Under the pieces are notes generated by a model. The model saw only the letters and a program-made list of their open reading frames with translations, was not told where the DNA came from and made no database searches. The position numbers were made by a program, and so were the translations under genes. From Sisyra terminalis (lineage: Eukaryota; Arthropoda; Insecta; Neuroptera; Sisyridae): DNA of 64,000 nt. Below are positions 44,673-54,601 of the stretch, in pieces; within the stretch, counting starts at the first letter, position 1; every line of letters begins with the position of its first letter. The stretch is from assembly GCA_958496175.1 (NCBI GenBank), contig OY292278.1, positions 7,564,001 to 7,628,000 of the forward strand, written 5' to 3'.

Positions 44673-45426
44673 CTAGCTGATCCCCGCGACTTCGTCTGCG
44701 TAACGTAGGTGTAGATTATATTATCTTTTTAAATTTGCTATTTGTAGTGGCATACGAAAATTATTATTTTTCTTATTTCTTTTACAAAAAACATAATCAT
44801 ACTTAAAAACACTATTTTGTCAACGTTAATATTTCCTTATTGAGCAACTCTAAGGGTCTATTTACAACAATTTTGTAAAAAAAAAAAAATAAAAAAAAGT
44901 TTACTGTAAGATTTGAACCCACATCTTTATAGTTAGAAGCATCAGAATGTTAGATACCTAAGCCATTACGCTATTAACATCAACTATGTGTTTTATACAT
45001 ATAAAGCTTTATATTTCAAAGAGGCAATGTTTTAAAATTAAAATTGAATTTACTGTGCTTTTTATCAGTTGAACTAAAAATATTTGAACAGATTATTTTC
45101 TAACTTTCAATTACCTTTCCAATGATATATAACTCACATGTCTAGTGTAAAAATTTTTATTTTCATCCCCAGGGAATACCTTCACTTATTATTTTTTGGA
45201 ATGATAAGTAGCCTATAATCTGTGGGAAATCGTGTTGTATCTTAATACCAAATATCATTAAATTCGGTTGTTCCATTCCTTAGTTAAATCGGGACACACA
45301 GACAGACAAAAATTTTAAAAATGATAAATTTGAAATTAGGGCCTCTCGAAACAAATATTTTCCCTAAAATTGGGTTCAAAATCGAAATGTACAGACAGAC
45401 GTAAGAATTTTATGTATTAGTATAGA
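44673..45426 (-). mobile_element. Non-autonomous Helitron, H family, copy 2
   Basis: On the minus strand it starts TCTATACTAATACATAAAATTC and ends CGAAGTCGCGGGGATCAGCTAG. Insertion is between A and T of a D-family element with no duplication, proved by comparison with the empty site in the D copy at 17736. It carries a complete tRNA-like block (44903-44985). Confidence 0.92.
44903..44985 (-). ncRNA. tRNA-like block inside Helitron H
   Basis: On the minus strand: TAATGGCTTAGGTATCT (A-box-like), about 36 nt, then GGGTTCAAATCTTA, which matches the pol III B box GGTTCRANNC. Spacing fits a tRNA gene and a T-arm can be drawn, but the acceptor stem pairs poorly, so it is tRNA-derived, not a working tRNA. 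A second copy is at 56613-56695. It may be a captured SINE head or a dead tRNA. Confidence 0.5.
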
Positions 45427-45542
45427 TTATATCAGATTATACTACATAAATTGGACCACAATATATTCTATATATTGTATACACAGTATAACTGTTCAAA
45501 ATCAGCGAAAAAAATCTTATTTTGATTATGTCATGTTAATAT

Positions 45543-46930
45543 TCACACAAAAAATAGAACATAGGATAATTACTTAGTGTAACTTTGCAAAAATTTGAAT
45601 TCGGAAACGTTTATTTTGATTTTTGATAAAAATAAAAATAACTGCACTTTTACTGGCGATAGCCACTTTTTATAATGCAGCACAATTAATTGAACATTGA
45701 GTATGATTTTTATTCGTTTTTTTGCTAATTCCATTTCCCATTCCGCCCTGTGTTTCCATACATTAGTCCTTAGACATTTAAGGATAAAGTACTGCAATGG
45801 GAACAATGATGGTTCAGTATTTCACTGAACAAGAGAGTTATTGGTCTTAAATATTTAAATACGAAGCAGCAGTAGTTATTGATTTCGGTCGTTTAATTAA
45901 GAGTTGTGATAGGCGTGGGCGTGAAATTGCATTTGACGTGCATTCACTTTGAAATGTCATCATAATGCGAGTGCAACGAGTGCGTTGGTGGCCTTTTTGA
46001 GTAACGATTTCTAAATGTCACCCACATGCATTCAATTCATGAATCGGCAGGCTGCATAGGCCTCCGACGACGTACGGGCTACGGCCGTCAAATTTGTCAA
46101 TTGATTATATCCATTCGATGCAATCAATAATCGATAGTTGGATGCAGGAGTAGGGTGGCTTTGTGGTGCTATATCCCCCAAGTACCTACTCCAAATGAAA
46201 TCCCTTACGAGTGAATGCCACGCCACAGGAAATATATGCGTGATGCGATCGTTTTGCATATTTGCAACGATTATGCACTTTACGTTTATTTTCACATTTA
46301 TTATTATTATGAAGAAGAAGAAGAAGAAGAAGAAGAGGCGCATCGGACGAATACGTTTCTGTTTAAGGTTTAAGTAGTGAAGTCATTTTACAGTCAGTCA
46401 GCACTCCGGCACCTGTGTCATTGAACTCATTCTTTTTTGCCATCTCTTCTTTTTCCAATTTTCTCAAAGAAAAAGCCAAACGTATTGCTATTTTGCTCGC
46501 ACAGCTCTCTCTAGCAATCTGCTAACGTTGACATTTGAAAAATGGGTACCGGGAGAAAACGAGGCGAGCGGCATAGGAACTCTGCGAACGACCTCAACAA
46601 CAACACACCAAAGTCAAAGAAGAACAAAAAATTTACAATTTTCGCTTATTTTCTCAATTTGTTAATTCAATTACGTTCCAGACAAATTAAGAGTTAAATG
46701 ACGGAAGATTATCGATAGGAGGAAAGTACAGAAAAATGAATGTTTTTTTTTTCAGGATATTGAGATTAAAATTTGCAAAAAATAAAAGTAAATATGTAGA
46801 TCACGAATTAAATAATAGTATACAAGTGATTCAAATGTTGTTACCATTGGCTTTTAGGGGCATTAAAACGAAGAGATATGGACAATAACTATTTTGAAGA
46901 TTTCTTAAAAACAACTACTGAAAACTCTGC
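45543..46930. other. Mostly unique intronic DNA; candidate regulatory island
   Basis: From about 45900 to 46700 the sequence is less AT-rich and free of the window's repeats (for example GCCTCCGACGACGTACGGGC near 46060, GTACCGGGAGAAAACGAGGC near 46547). It contains a CACCTG E-box (46409-46414). It lies in the probable FNDC3-like intron, so an enhancer or alternative promoter is possible. No coding exon was recognised. Confidence 0.4.
46311..46336 (+). repeat. GAA microsatellite
   Basis: About eight GAA units followed by GAG. Confidence 0.95.
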
Positions 46931-47401
46931 AAACAGGAATAGATAATATTAATACCAAGGTACTGAAAAATCTTCCACAATTGGTGATCAAAAGATTGAG
47001 CACTATTGTAAATAAAATGCTGCCTCACGAATATTTTCCAGAAATATTCAAAAAATCTAAACTAATTCCGATCCTCAAACCTGGTAAACCAGCATACAGT
47101 TCCACTAGTTACAGACCTATCAGCCTACCAGCAACCTTAAGCAAAATCGCCGAATGAACTATCCTAAGGTGAATAAACGGGCATGTTAACAAAGAAAAAA
47201 TACTAATTCCTGAACAGTTTGGATTCAGATCCAGGCATTTCATAACAATGCAACTTTACAGAATATGTGACCATATAACTGACGTCTTTAACACTAATAA
47301 ACCCACAGGAATAGCTTTATTTGACGTAGAAAAGGCTTTTGATACTCTATGGCATAAAGGGCTAATATACAAGCTAATTGAAATTAAATTTCCAAGATAC
47401 A

Positions 47402-48538
47402 TCTTATATATAAATTGACTATCTTGCCATGCGTCCGTGCAGAATAGGCTATACGCATGCGCTCTGTTATTCCCACTTACGCATTCAAAACGTTGGTAAG
47501 GGTACTCACTCACTAATGTATTTATTTGTGAATACGTATTTCGGATTTTCAAGTTACAATATGTGAAAGCCAAAAAACATAATTCTCACTTATAAACTTA
47601 AACTTAACCATTTTCAGATATATCTATCAGAGTTTAAATTTTTAATCAGACCCAAAGTTTCTGTTTCTAATATTAAACTTACTTTGTTTTATAATAAATG
47701 ATAATTACGTTTCGCTTTTAACAGACTTTGATTGATTATTAAATTTGAAATTTCGATTGTTTATTAAACGTTATCCCTTACAAACTTTGCTACCGTTTTT
47801 CACTCTTTTAGGGGAGAAATTTTCAAAAATCCTTTCTTATTATATATCTGCATCGTATAAGGGAAACACTTTCCAAATTACATCGACACAAATGTGCACT
47901 TATATTTGAAAATACAATGTAAAACGAAAAAAAATAATAATAACTTTTACGTTGGTTAAAATGACTAAAAAGCTATACGATTTCGCACATTTGGACATTG
48001 TAAATGTAAAATTGTTAGAAATAAGTGGAAAGCGTGGAAGTTAATTCGAATATTTTATTTATTTTCAATAACAATAATTGGTTTTCAAATTGTTCTAAAT
48101 ACCGAAAAAAGTTAGTATGGAAGATTTTATATTTGAATTGACAGTGAATTATAAGGCAAAAAATTGCTACCTTAATGCTTTTCAGCCGAATGGCCTTTTC
48201 AGTCTTTTGGTTCATAAAAAAAATAGATTTTAAAAAGTTTAATTGTTGAAAAACGAACCAAAATTTAAAATCGCCTATTTGGTATAAGTACTACATAAGT
48301 ATTAAACTTTCATACTAATTTAGCGAAATGACGTTATTTAAAATGTTATTACTACAATGATATTAAAAATACATACATTGTATTTCTTAATATAATTTTA
48401 GATAAACTTTTCTTTTACATTAACAATACTTTGATTTTTAATTTAAAATTTCGATTGTTGATTAACTCTACATTATATCATATTAAACATTTTATTGAGA
48501 TAAAACCTTTAGTTGCGAATGCAACGGGCAACTATTAG
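47402..48538 (+). mobile_element. Non-autonomous Helitron, I family, copy 2
   Basis: It starts TCTTATATATAAATTGACTATC and ends with the hairpin GTTGC-GAAT-GCAAC then GGGCAACTATTAG (the terminal CTAG has become TTAG). It sits between A and T of the LINE codon for isoleucine in ..PRYIII..; removing it restores the frame exactly. It lacks the internal palindrome of the copy at 41844. Confidence 0.92.
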
Positions 48539-49075
48539 TTATAATAATAATCAATAGTTATCTCAAAGAGCGCCAATTTTATGTGCAAATCAAAAATGAA
48601 ATATCAAATAGATTAATTAAGGCTGGAGTCCCTCAAGGATCTATTATGGGACCTATACTATTGATACTATATATAAATGATATCCCACGGACACCCGAAA
48701 CTTTCCTTTCCCCCTATACTGATGACATAGCACTTTTTGGATCCTCCTGGAGGGCTGATACAGTGGCCAACAAATTAACCAAGGCCTTAAAAAGAATACT
48801 GATTTTTTTTACAAAGTAGAAAATAAAGGCCAATGATAATAAAACCGAAGCTAACTTATTCACTAGAAGAAGACCTAACAAGCATAAAAAGGTATTAATA
48901 AATGGGAAAAATATAGAATGGGCAAAAACAGTTAGATACTTGGGGATGCAACTGGATTCCAGACTCAACTTTGTAGAATATATCAAATTATCTAAAAACA
49001 AATTAATGGCCCGAACTAACATCTTATATTCATTACTAAATAGACAATCAAGGCTGTGTAACAGCAATAAATTAA

Positions 49076-50606
49076 TCTATTATTATAAAGAGGACAGATT
49101 TGATTGTTTGTTTGCTTTGAATAGACTCCGAAACTACTTGACCGATTTGAAAAATTCTTTTACTGTTGGGAAGATACACTATTTCTGGTGAACATAGGCT
49201 ATATTAAATTTTCAAAAAAAATAGGAATCCATACTAAAACTCCAATAATGTGTGAAAAATTACTAAAAAAAATTTTTCCATCGCGTGCGCTGGTGATTTT
49301 ATTAAAGAACGGAACAACCGAATTTAATAAAACTTTATATTAAGATACAAAACAATTACCCACGCACGTTAAGCTACTTATCATTCCTTAAAAATAATAA
49401 GGGACTGTATCCCCTACGTAAAAAATGAGGGATGAAAAATTTTTTTTACTTTATATAAGCGAGTTATATATCATTGGAAAGGTATTTAAAAGTTAAATGA
49501 TCTGTATTAATATTTTTAGTTGAACTAATAAAAAGCACAGTAATTTAATTTAAAGTACAAAAAATTGCCTTTTTGAAATATAAATGCTTTTATAGATAAT
49601 AATCTGACAGTAAACTTTCTTTTTACAAAATTGTTGTAAATATATCCTTAGGGTTGCTCAGTAAGGAAATATTAACGAAAAAAAATGTAATAATAATAGT
49701 AATAAAGCTTAAAGTAAATACGTTATTAAAACCGTGTATTTATATACTCCCTCTGATTGATGAAATTTTAATATTCGGTGTATTCCTTATAGGAAGTAGG
49801 CATGTGATAAGATTTTTTTTTTGGAAATTCCTACCCTAACGGACAAGGGTGGATTCAGGATTTTTTTCTTGGGGGGGCACAATATTTTTTATTGGCAAGT
49901 GCGTGAAAGGGATCACGAAAAAAAATCGCAATTCCAGCCAGAAATCATCATAATGATGAATAATAAATAATCATATCATCATAATGATAAAAGAAATTTA
50001 AAATCCTCTTCCAGAGCAAAAGGCATACGCCAAATCGTGTATGGTGAACTCTGGACTATCCAATATGGTTTAATTATATAGTTGAAATTCAGATATTTTA
50101 ATAATAAGTTTATAGATACATAATGGTTATACATGATTAGGGAAGAACTAGGTTTCGTGCAATTGTACAAATTTCAATTTCGCGGTTGTGTTGTACATTG
50201 CAATAGTGTAATAGTTTTTAGAAAAACGTTCATTCGGGAATCGAAACAGTGAGATGGGGTTATTTTGACTCGAGTATTTTGATAACTTTCGACTTTTTAA
50301 AGTCATAATTAAGACCGAATTTATTGAACTTGGCGATATTTTTTATTTATGTATAGATGCTGATAGATTTACGGATTGTTTGGTTCACGGTAGGTATACG
50401 CAGTTGGACATACTCGTTTTAGATATTTATAAATATTTTTTGAAAATTAATTGATTATTACATAGAACAATGTTATTATTTGCAACAGTTTATTGAATGT
50501 TTCTTTTTCAAGAGTGTGAAGTGTTTTTAAGTATAATTATATTTTTCGTAAAAGAAATAAGAAAAATAAAATACGTTACGCAGACGAAGTCGCGGGGATC
50601 AGCTAG
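49076..50606 (+). mobile_element. Non-autonomous Helitron, H family, copy 3
   Basis: It starts TCTATTATTATAAAGAGG, a 5' sequence common in insect Helitrons, and ends GACGAAGTCGCGGGGATCAGCTAG. It is inserted between A and T of the LINE: the join AATAAATTAA|TAATTTATAAAAC restores NKLIIYKTML. It contains a poly-G hAT-like fragment (49850-49900). No Rep/helicase domain is visible in 1.5 kb. Confidence 0.92.
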
Positions 50607-50788
50607 TAATTTATAAAACAATGCTCAGACTAGTGCTTACATATGCATGTTCAGTGTGGAGATCAGTAAGCAAAATCAAGTATTTGACAATATAAAGAGT
50701 TCAAAATAGTTCAGAATGCTGGGAAACTACCCAGCCAAATATAAGGTATACTTCATGAGGAATTAAGGATACTACCTCTAGACTTATA

Positions 50789-52052
50789 CCAGGTGTGTAA
50801 GTATGAAACCGAAATTTTTGTACAGAAAAAACACGTTTATTGTAATGATATGATACAAAGTAACTTATTCAAAGTATTCTCCGTCGCTATCTATACATGT
50901 TTTCCATCTTTCTGGCAATTTGTGGATTCCGCGCCAAAAGAACTGTCGCTCTTTTGAGGCAAACCAGTCATCGAGCCATTTTCGTACATCTTCGTAAGAA
51001 GAAAAGCGCTGCTCAGCAAGTGCGTGTCCCATCGATGCAAAAAAGTAGTAATCGGATGGGGCAAGGTCCGGGGAGTAAGGCGCGTGCTGAAGAATCTCCC
51101 AACGGAAGGACTCTATCGTTTCCTGGACCTGTTTTGCTTTGTGTGCTGGCGCATTGTCATGCAGCAAAATTACCTTGTGTTGTCTTTGTTGGTATTCTGG
51201 TCGTTTTTCACGCAAAACTCGCTCCAAATCGGTCATTTGTTGTCGGTAGCGTTGAGTATTGACAGTTTCGCCAGGTTTCAGCAGCTCGTAGTAGATTACG
51301 CCCTTCTGATCCCACCAAACACACAGCATTGTCTTTCGTCCGTAGTGGTTTGGTCTTGCCGTCGATTTTGATGGTTCACCCGGAGTAACCCATGACTTTT
51401 TGCGCTTAGGATTCTCGAAATATATCCACTTTTCATCTCCAGTCACAATTCGATGGATAAATGACTTTCTTTTGAACCTGGCGAGCAGCATTTCGCATGA
51501 TGTTTTGCGGTTTCCATGCTGTCTTTCGTTGAGTTCATGTGGAACCCATTTCCCCACCTTTTGTATCGTTTCCATGGCTTTCAACCGAAGGAAGATGGCT
51601 TCTCGGGTCACCTTTAACTGATTCGCCAGTTGTTGTTGTGTTTGAGCGTCGTCTTCGTCCAACAAGGCTTCCAGGTCAGCGTCTTCAAACTTTTTCGGTG
51701 GTCTTCCAGGTTCTTCATTCCTCACGTCAAAATCGCCACTTTGGAACCGTTTGAACCACTCGAAACACTGTGTTTTACCGAGAGCATGCTCACCAAACGC
51801 CTCCAGAAGCATTCGATGCGATTCGGCTACGATTTTCTTCAGATGAAAACAGAAAAGCAGTGCTGTCCGCAAATCGTAATTTGTTGGCACAAAACTCGAC
51901 ATGTTTATCTCTAATAAACTAATGCTTCTGAATGAAACTCGTGTTATTGTGGGTTGGAAATATTTGTCGGATATCAATACAATAACAAGATACCACTGAC
52001 GTGATGTGTCGGTAACTGCATCGACATCTAGCGCCACTTATTACACACCTGG
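50789..52052 (-). mobile_element. Full-length mariner element, mauritiana (Mos1-like) type
   Basis: 1264 bp. The terminal repeats start CCAGGTGTGTAA at both ends, close to the Mos1 end CCAGGTGTACAA, and are flanked by TA (50787-50788 and 52053-52054). It is inserted in the LINE remnant at 46931-52210. It contains one uninterrupted transposase gene (50865-51902, minus). Beyond 12 bp the two terminal repeats diverge, which may limit transposition in cis. Confidence 0.96.
50865..51902 (-). CDS. Mariner transposase, intact, Mos1-like
   Basis: 345 residues, the length of Mos1 transposase. This cut-and-paste enzyme binds the terminal repeats, excises the element and inserts it at TA. The start is ATG at 51902 (MSSFVPTNYDLRTALLF), chosen because it aligns with family starts; the frame stays open 45 codons further upstream. 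N-terminal paired helix-turn-helix domains are joined by a GRPPK linker (66-70). The WVPHEL motif is at 119-124, and the catalytic triad is D156 (GDEKW), D249 (HDNAP) and D284 (PSDYY), with 34 residues between the last two, as required for D,D34D. YSPDLAP is at 276-282. All are the same positions as in Mos1. No stop or frameshift is seen. It is expressed, if at all, from within the element. It is the only TE gene in the window that looks functional. Confidence 0.97.
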   Translation of the reverse strand: MSSFVPTNYDLRTALLFCFHLKKIVAESHRMLLEAFGEHALGKTQCFEWFKRFQSGDFDVRNEEPGRPPKKFEDADLEALLDEDDAQTQQQLANQLKVTREAIFLRLKAMETIQKVGKWVPHELNERQHGNRKTSCEMLLARFKRKSFIHRIVTGDEKWIYFENPKRKKSWVTPGEPSKSTARPNHYGRKTMLCVWWDQKGVIYYELLKPGETVNTQRYRQQMTDLERVLREKRPEYQQRQHKVILLHDNAPAHKAKQVQETIESFRWEILQHAPYSPDLAPSDYYFFASMGHALAEQRFSSYEDVRKWLDDWFASKERQFFWRGIHKLPERWKTCIDSDGEYFE

Positions 52053-52210
52053 TATGTCCTCGTTTTGTCCGGAAATTCTACACAAATTGTAGAAGTGGAT
52101 CTAGCCAAATAATTAGAAGCATCAGTGACTACACCCTCGATGACCTACTCCAGAAATACAGAAAATACAAACATAAAAGAATAAGACATATGGTCTTGAA
52201 AGCAGAAACA

Positions 52211-53329
52211 ATTTTGGGTTTTTTTTAAGAATTGCCATCTATTTTTCCCCAACTACAATATCGTAAAATAATCTCTATCCTACATCAGGATCTACAGACG
52301 CTGCTTGGATGATTTATGCAAGATAAATCGCCATTAAAACTTAAAAAAAAAATGTAAACAAAGTATTTTTATATGGTCAATTAATCCGCAAGTAATAGTT
52401 GACGGAGTAATATTTCACACCAGTTGACAAGTATCAGTGTACGAAAAACGAAAATTCCTGAGTATTTTCATTTGCATTTCAAGGTTTCGGTCAATCTTGA
52501 AGTTCTTTGCTTCCATTTGAATTAAGTCGTTGATGGTGGGAATATTTATCTTGGAAGAGACAGAGGGATAGTATGTCCTCGTCGAGTTTCTTCTGGAACA
52601 AAGCACGTAGTACATACATAGGTACCTACGTGACGACGCTGAAGTCATATCCGATTAACAGCACGCATAAAACGGACTAATTATTCGGATTCTTGTAAAT
52701 CGGATAGGCTGGCAACAGAGCAGTGGCGGCGGTAGCACATCCAACTATTCCACTGACTAATCAGACGACCAATTATCCAAGTCATACACACCTTGATGTT
52801 TGTACATCGGATGGATATATATGTGCGGTGCGTAATATCACTGACTGTGGATGGGATGAGATGGAACGAAGACGAGGAGATTGTGTGGCCAAGAACCGGC
52901 CTCGAAACCAACAACACATCGTAACTTCGAGTCAATGAACGGATCTTTTCCACTGTATGAGGAGAGCCTGTTTTAAGTAAATATATGGGGAGTATAGCAT
53001 AATATGCATTTATGGCTCTATACTATTTGTGTTGGCTTAATTTTTCTTTTTCAAAAGTGTCATGTTTTCGTTGTTGATTGGCACTGGAGAGTTTATGACG
53101 TCATCACTGCCTTCAAATAGGACCCAATCGTGCCCTCAACGCCTAATTATATTATTCAATTTATCCATTATATTTTATTATAATAATATCGTTAGGCTTA
53201 CGATTTAATGTGTGTACGTCGTATGCCGCGATGACACATGACACTAATTTCATTCTTACATTCTATTCGACCTATTCAATGTACTAATATGTATACATTT
53301 TGAAACAGTATGTGTACACTTTTAATCAA
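52211..53329. other. Mostly unique DNA, no gene recognised
   Basis: 52550-52960 is less AT-rich and repeat-free (for example GCAGTGGCGGCGGTAGC at 52721-52737, GATGAGATGGAACG near 52855). It may be regulatory DNA of the FNDC3-like intron. I see no exon with good coding properties. Confidence 0.4.
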
Positions 53330-53912
53330 AAATCCGCTTTAAAACTTTGCAAAGGATCTAGCCGATTAAACATTTGAAAATGAAAGGATCTTATCTTGTT
53401 TTTATTGTTTTTCATCTAAGATAGCCATTCATTTAATCTTACATCCCTAACCCTTATAGTAACACAATAATGGGGGGGGTGAGAATCCATAACGTAAATA
53501 TTTTATTTTTCAGCACCTATTGAACTTTGACAAGCCAGAAATGAAGAAGCGACGGTTATTTTTATTATGGCCCGATTTAATCGCGAATTAAATTAAAACA
53601 AAGTCGAAAATGCAACGTTGCCAAATTGTGGGTGTGCTGAAGTGTACTTGCCCAAAGTAGACTTTATTTAGAAAATTTAATTTTACATAATATAATATAA
53701 ATACATAATTGAAAATAACAATAATTACTTCAATTCTGACATGTCAAAATTTACGTACAAATTGCATTCGAGTGAACAATACGTACAGGAATAATATCGA
53801 AACCATTCAAAAACAATTCTCAAATTTCGACGTTCCTGATCCAAGCTTATACCGAAGATATCTTCCAGATATTAAAACTATACATGACTATTAATAAACT
53901 ACTTATAATATA
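53330..53912. repeat. L-family repeat, copy 3
   Basis: It contains GCTTTAAAACTTTGC, GAAAGGATCTTATCTTG, CCCTAACCCTTATAGTAAC and AACTATACATGACTATTAATAAAC, shared with 33655-33975, 36345-36700 and, directly, with 54420-54601. A C-poor middle part (53520-53830) is not shared. Confidence 0.65.
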
Positions 53913-54420
53913 CTAGTAGTTGCCCGTTGCATCGCAACTAAAGGTTTTATCCAAAAAATGTTTAATATGAGATAATGTAGTTATATAAGTGTTTTTTTAT
54001 ATCATTTTAATAATATCTTAAATAACATCATTTCACTAAATTAATATGAAAATTTAATACTTATGTAGTACTTATACCAAATAGGCGATTTTAAATTTTG
54101 GTTCATTTTTCAACAATCAAACTTTTTAAAATCAATTCTAATTTATGAACCAATGGTTGTGATCTAGAGTAATTAAATATTCTGCTGAAAAGCATTAAGG
54201 TAGCCATTTTTTGCCATATATTTCACTGTCAATTCAAATATAAAATCTTCAATACTAACTTTTTTCGGTATTTAGAACAATTTGAAAACCAACTATTGTT
54301 ATTGAAAATAAATACAATATTCGAATTGACTTCCACGCTTTCCAACTATTTTCAATAATTTTGTATGTAAAACGTCCAAATGTGCGAAATCGAATAGCTT
54401 TTTATCGTTGAATGAAAATT
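53913..54420 (-). mobile_element. Helitron, I family, 3' part
   Basis: On the minus strand it ends GTTGCGATGCAACGGGCAACTACTAG at 53913, the I-family 3' hairpin. It continues through the TATTTAGAACAATTTGAAAACC..TATTGTTATTGAAAAT block shared with 47402-48538. The 5' end is missing because L-family sequence resumes at about 54420. Confidence 0.8.
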
Positions 54421-54601
54421 TTTAAACATTTGAAAATGAAAGGATCTTATCTTGTTTTATCTTAAATCCCTAACCCTTATAATAAGACAATAATGGGGGG
54501 TGAGAATCCATAACGGAAATATTTTATTTTTCAGCACGTATTGAAGATATCTTCCTGATATTAAAACTATACATGACTATTAATAAACTACTTATAATAT
54601 A
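54420..54601. repeat. L-family repeat, copy 4
   Basis: Direct, internally deleted copy of 53375-53912 (AACATTTGAAAATGAAAGGATC.. to ..TTAATAAACTACTTATAATATA). Together with the two Helitron 3' parts it shows a duplication of the whole L-Helitron junction. Confidence 0.75.

Larger units (their letters stand above)
44344..45542. mobile_element. D-family foldback split by a Helitron
   Basis: Left arm 44358-44530 (TATTGCGGTCCAATTTATG, then GCCAAGCAATCTTCATCA), right arm 44560-44672 and 45427-45524, ending CTTATTTTG. The two halves of the right arm join at TATATATTA|TTATATCAG, exactly the sequence of the uninterrupted copy at 18048-18065. A 15-bp direct repeat ATGTCATGTTAATAT (44344-44358 and 45528-45542) brackets the element, while the outermost 45 bp or so of its left end are missing. 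Confidence 0.88.
46931..52210 (+). pseudogene. Jockey-like LINE reverse transcriptase, split by three insertions
   Basis: The LINE segments are 46931-47401, 48539-49075, 50607-50788 and 52053-52210. Translated, they give LPQLVIKRLSTIVNKMLP, KLIPILKPGKPAYSSTSYRP, ISLPATLSKI, EQFGFRSRHFITMQLY, IALFDVEKAFDTLWHKGLIY; then INSYLKERQFYVQI, KAGVPQGSIMGPILLILYIN, PYTDDIALFGSSWRADTVAN, VRYLGMQLDSRLNF; then YKTMLRLVLTYACSVWRSVS. This is the order of a jockey-clade non-LTR reverse transcriptase. The catalytic YxDD reads YTDD, which could still be active, but several stops (for example after SKIAE) and frameshifts kill it. Removing each insertion restores the frame at the join. The 5' gag ORF is absent here; a fragment of a similar one is at 57142-57985. 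Confidence 0.92.

Noticed and set aside
44903..44985. A functional tRNA gene
   Set aside because: The A and B boxes are present, but the acceptor stem does not pair well and the block travels with a Helitron, so it is called tRNA-like only.
50897..51914. Several plus-strand open frames of 70-120 codons
   Set aside because: They are antisense shadows of the mariner transposase.
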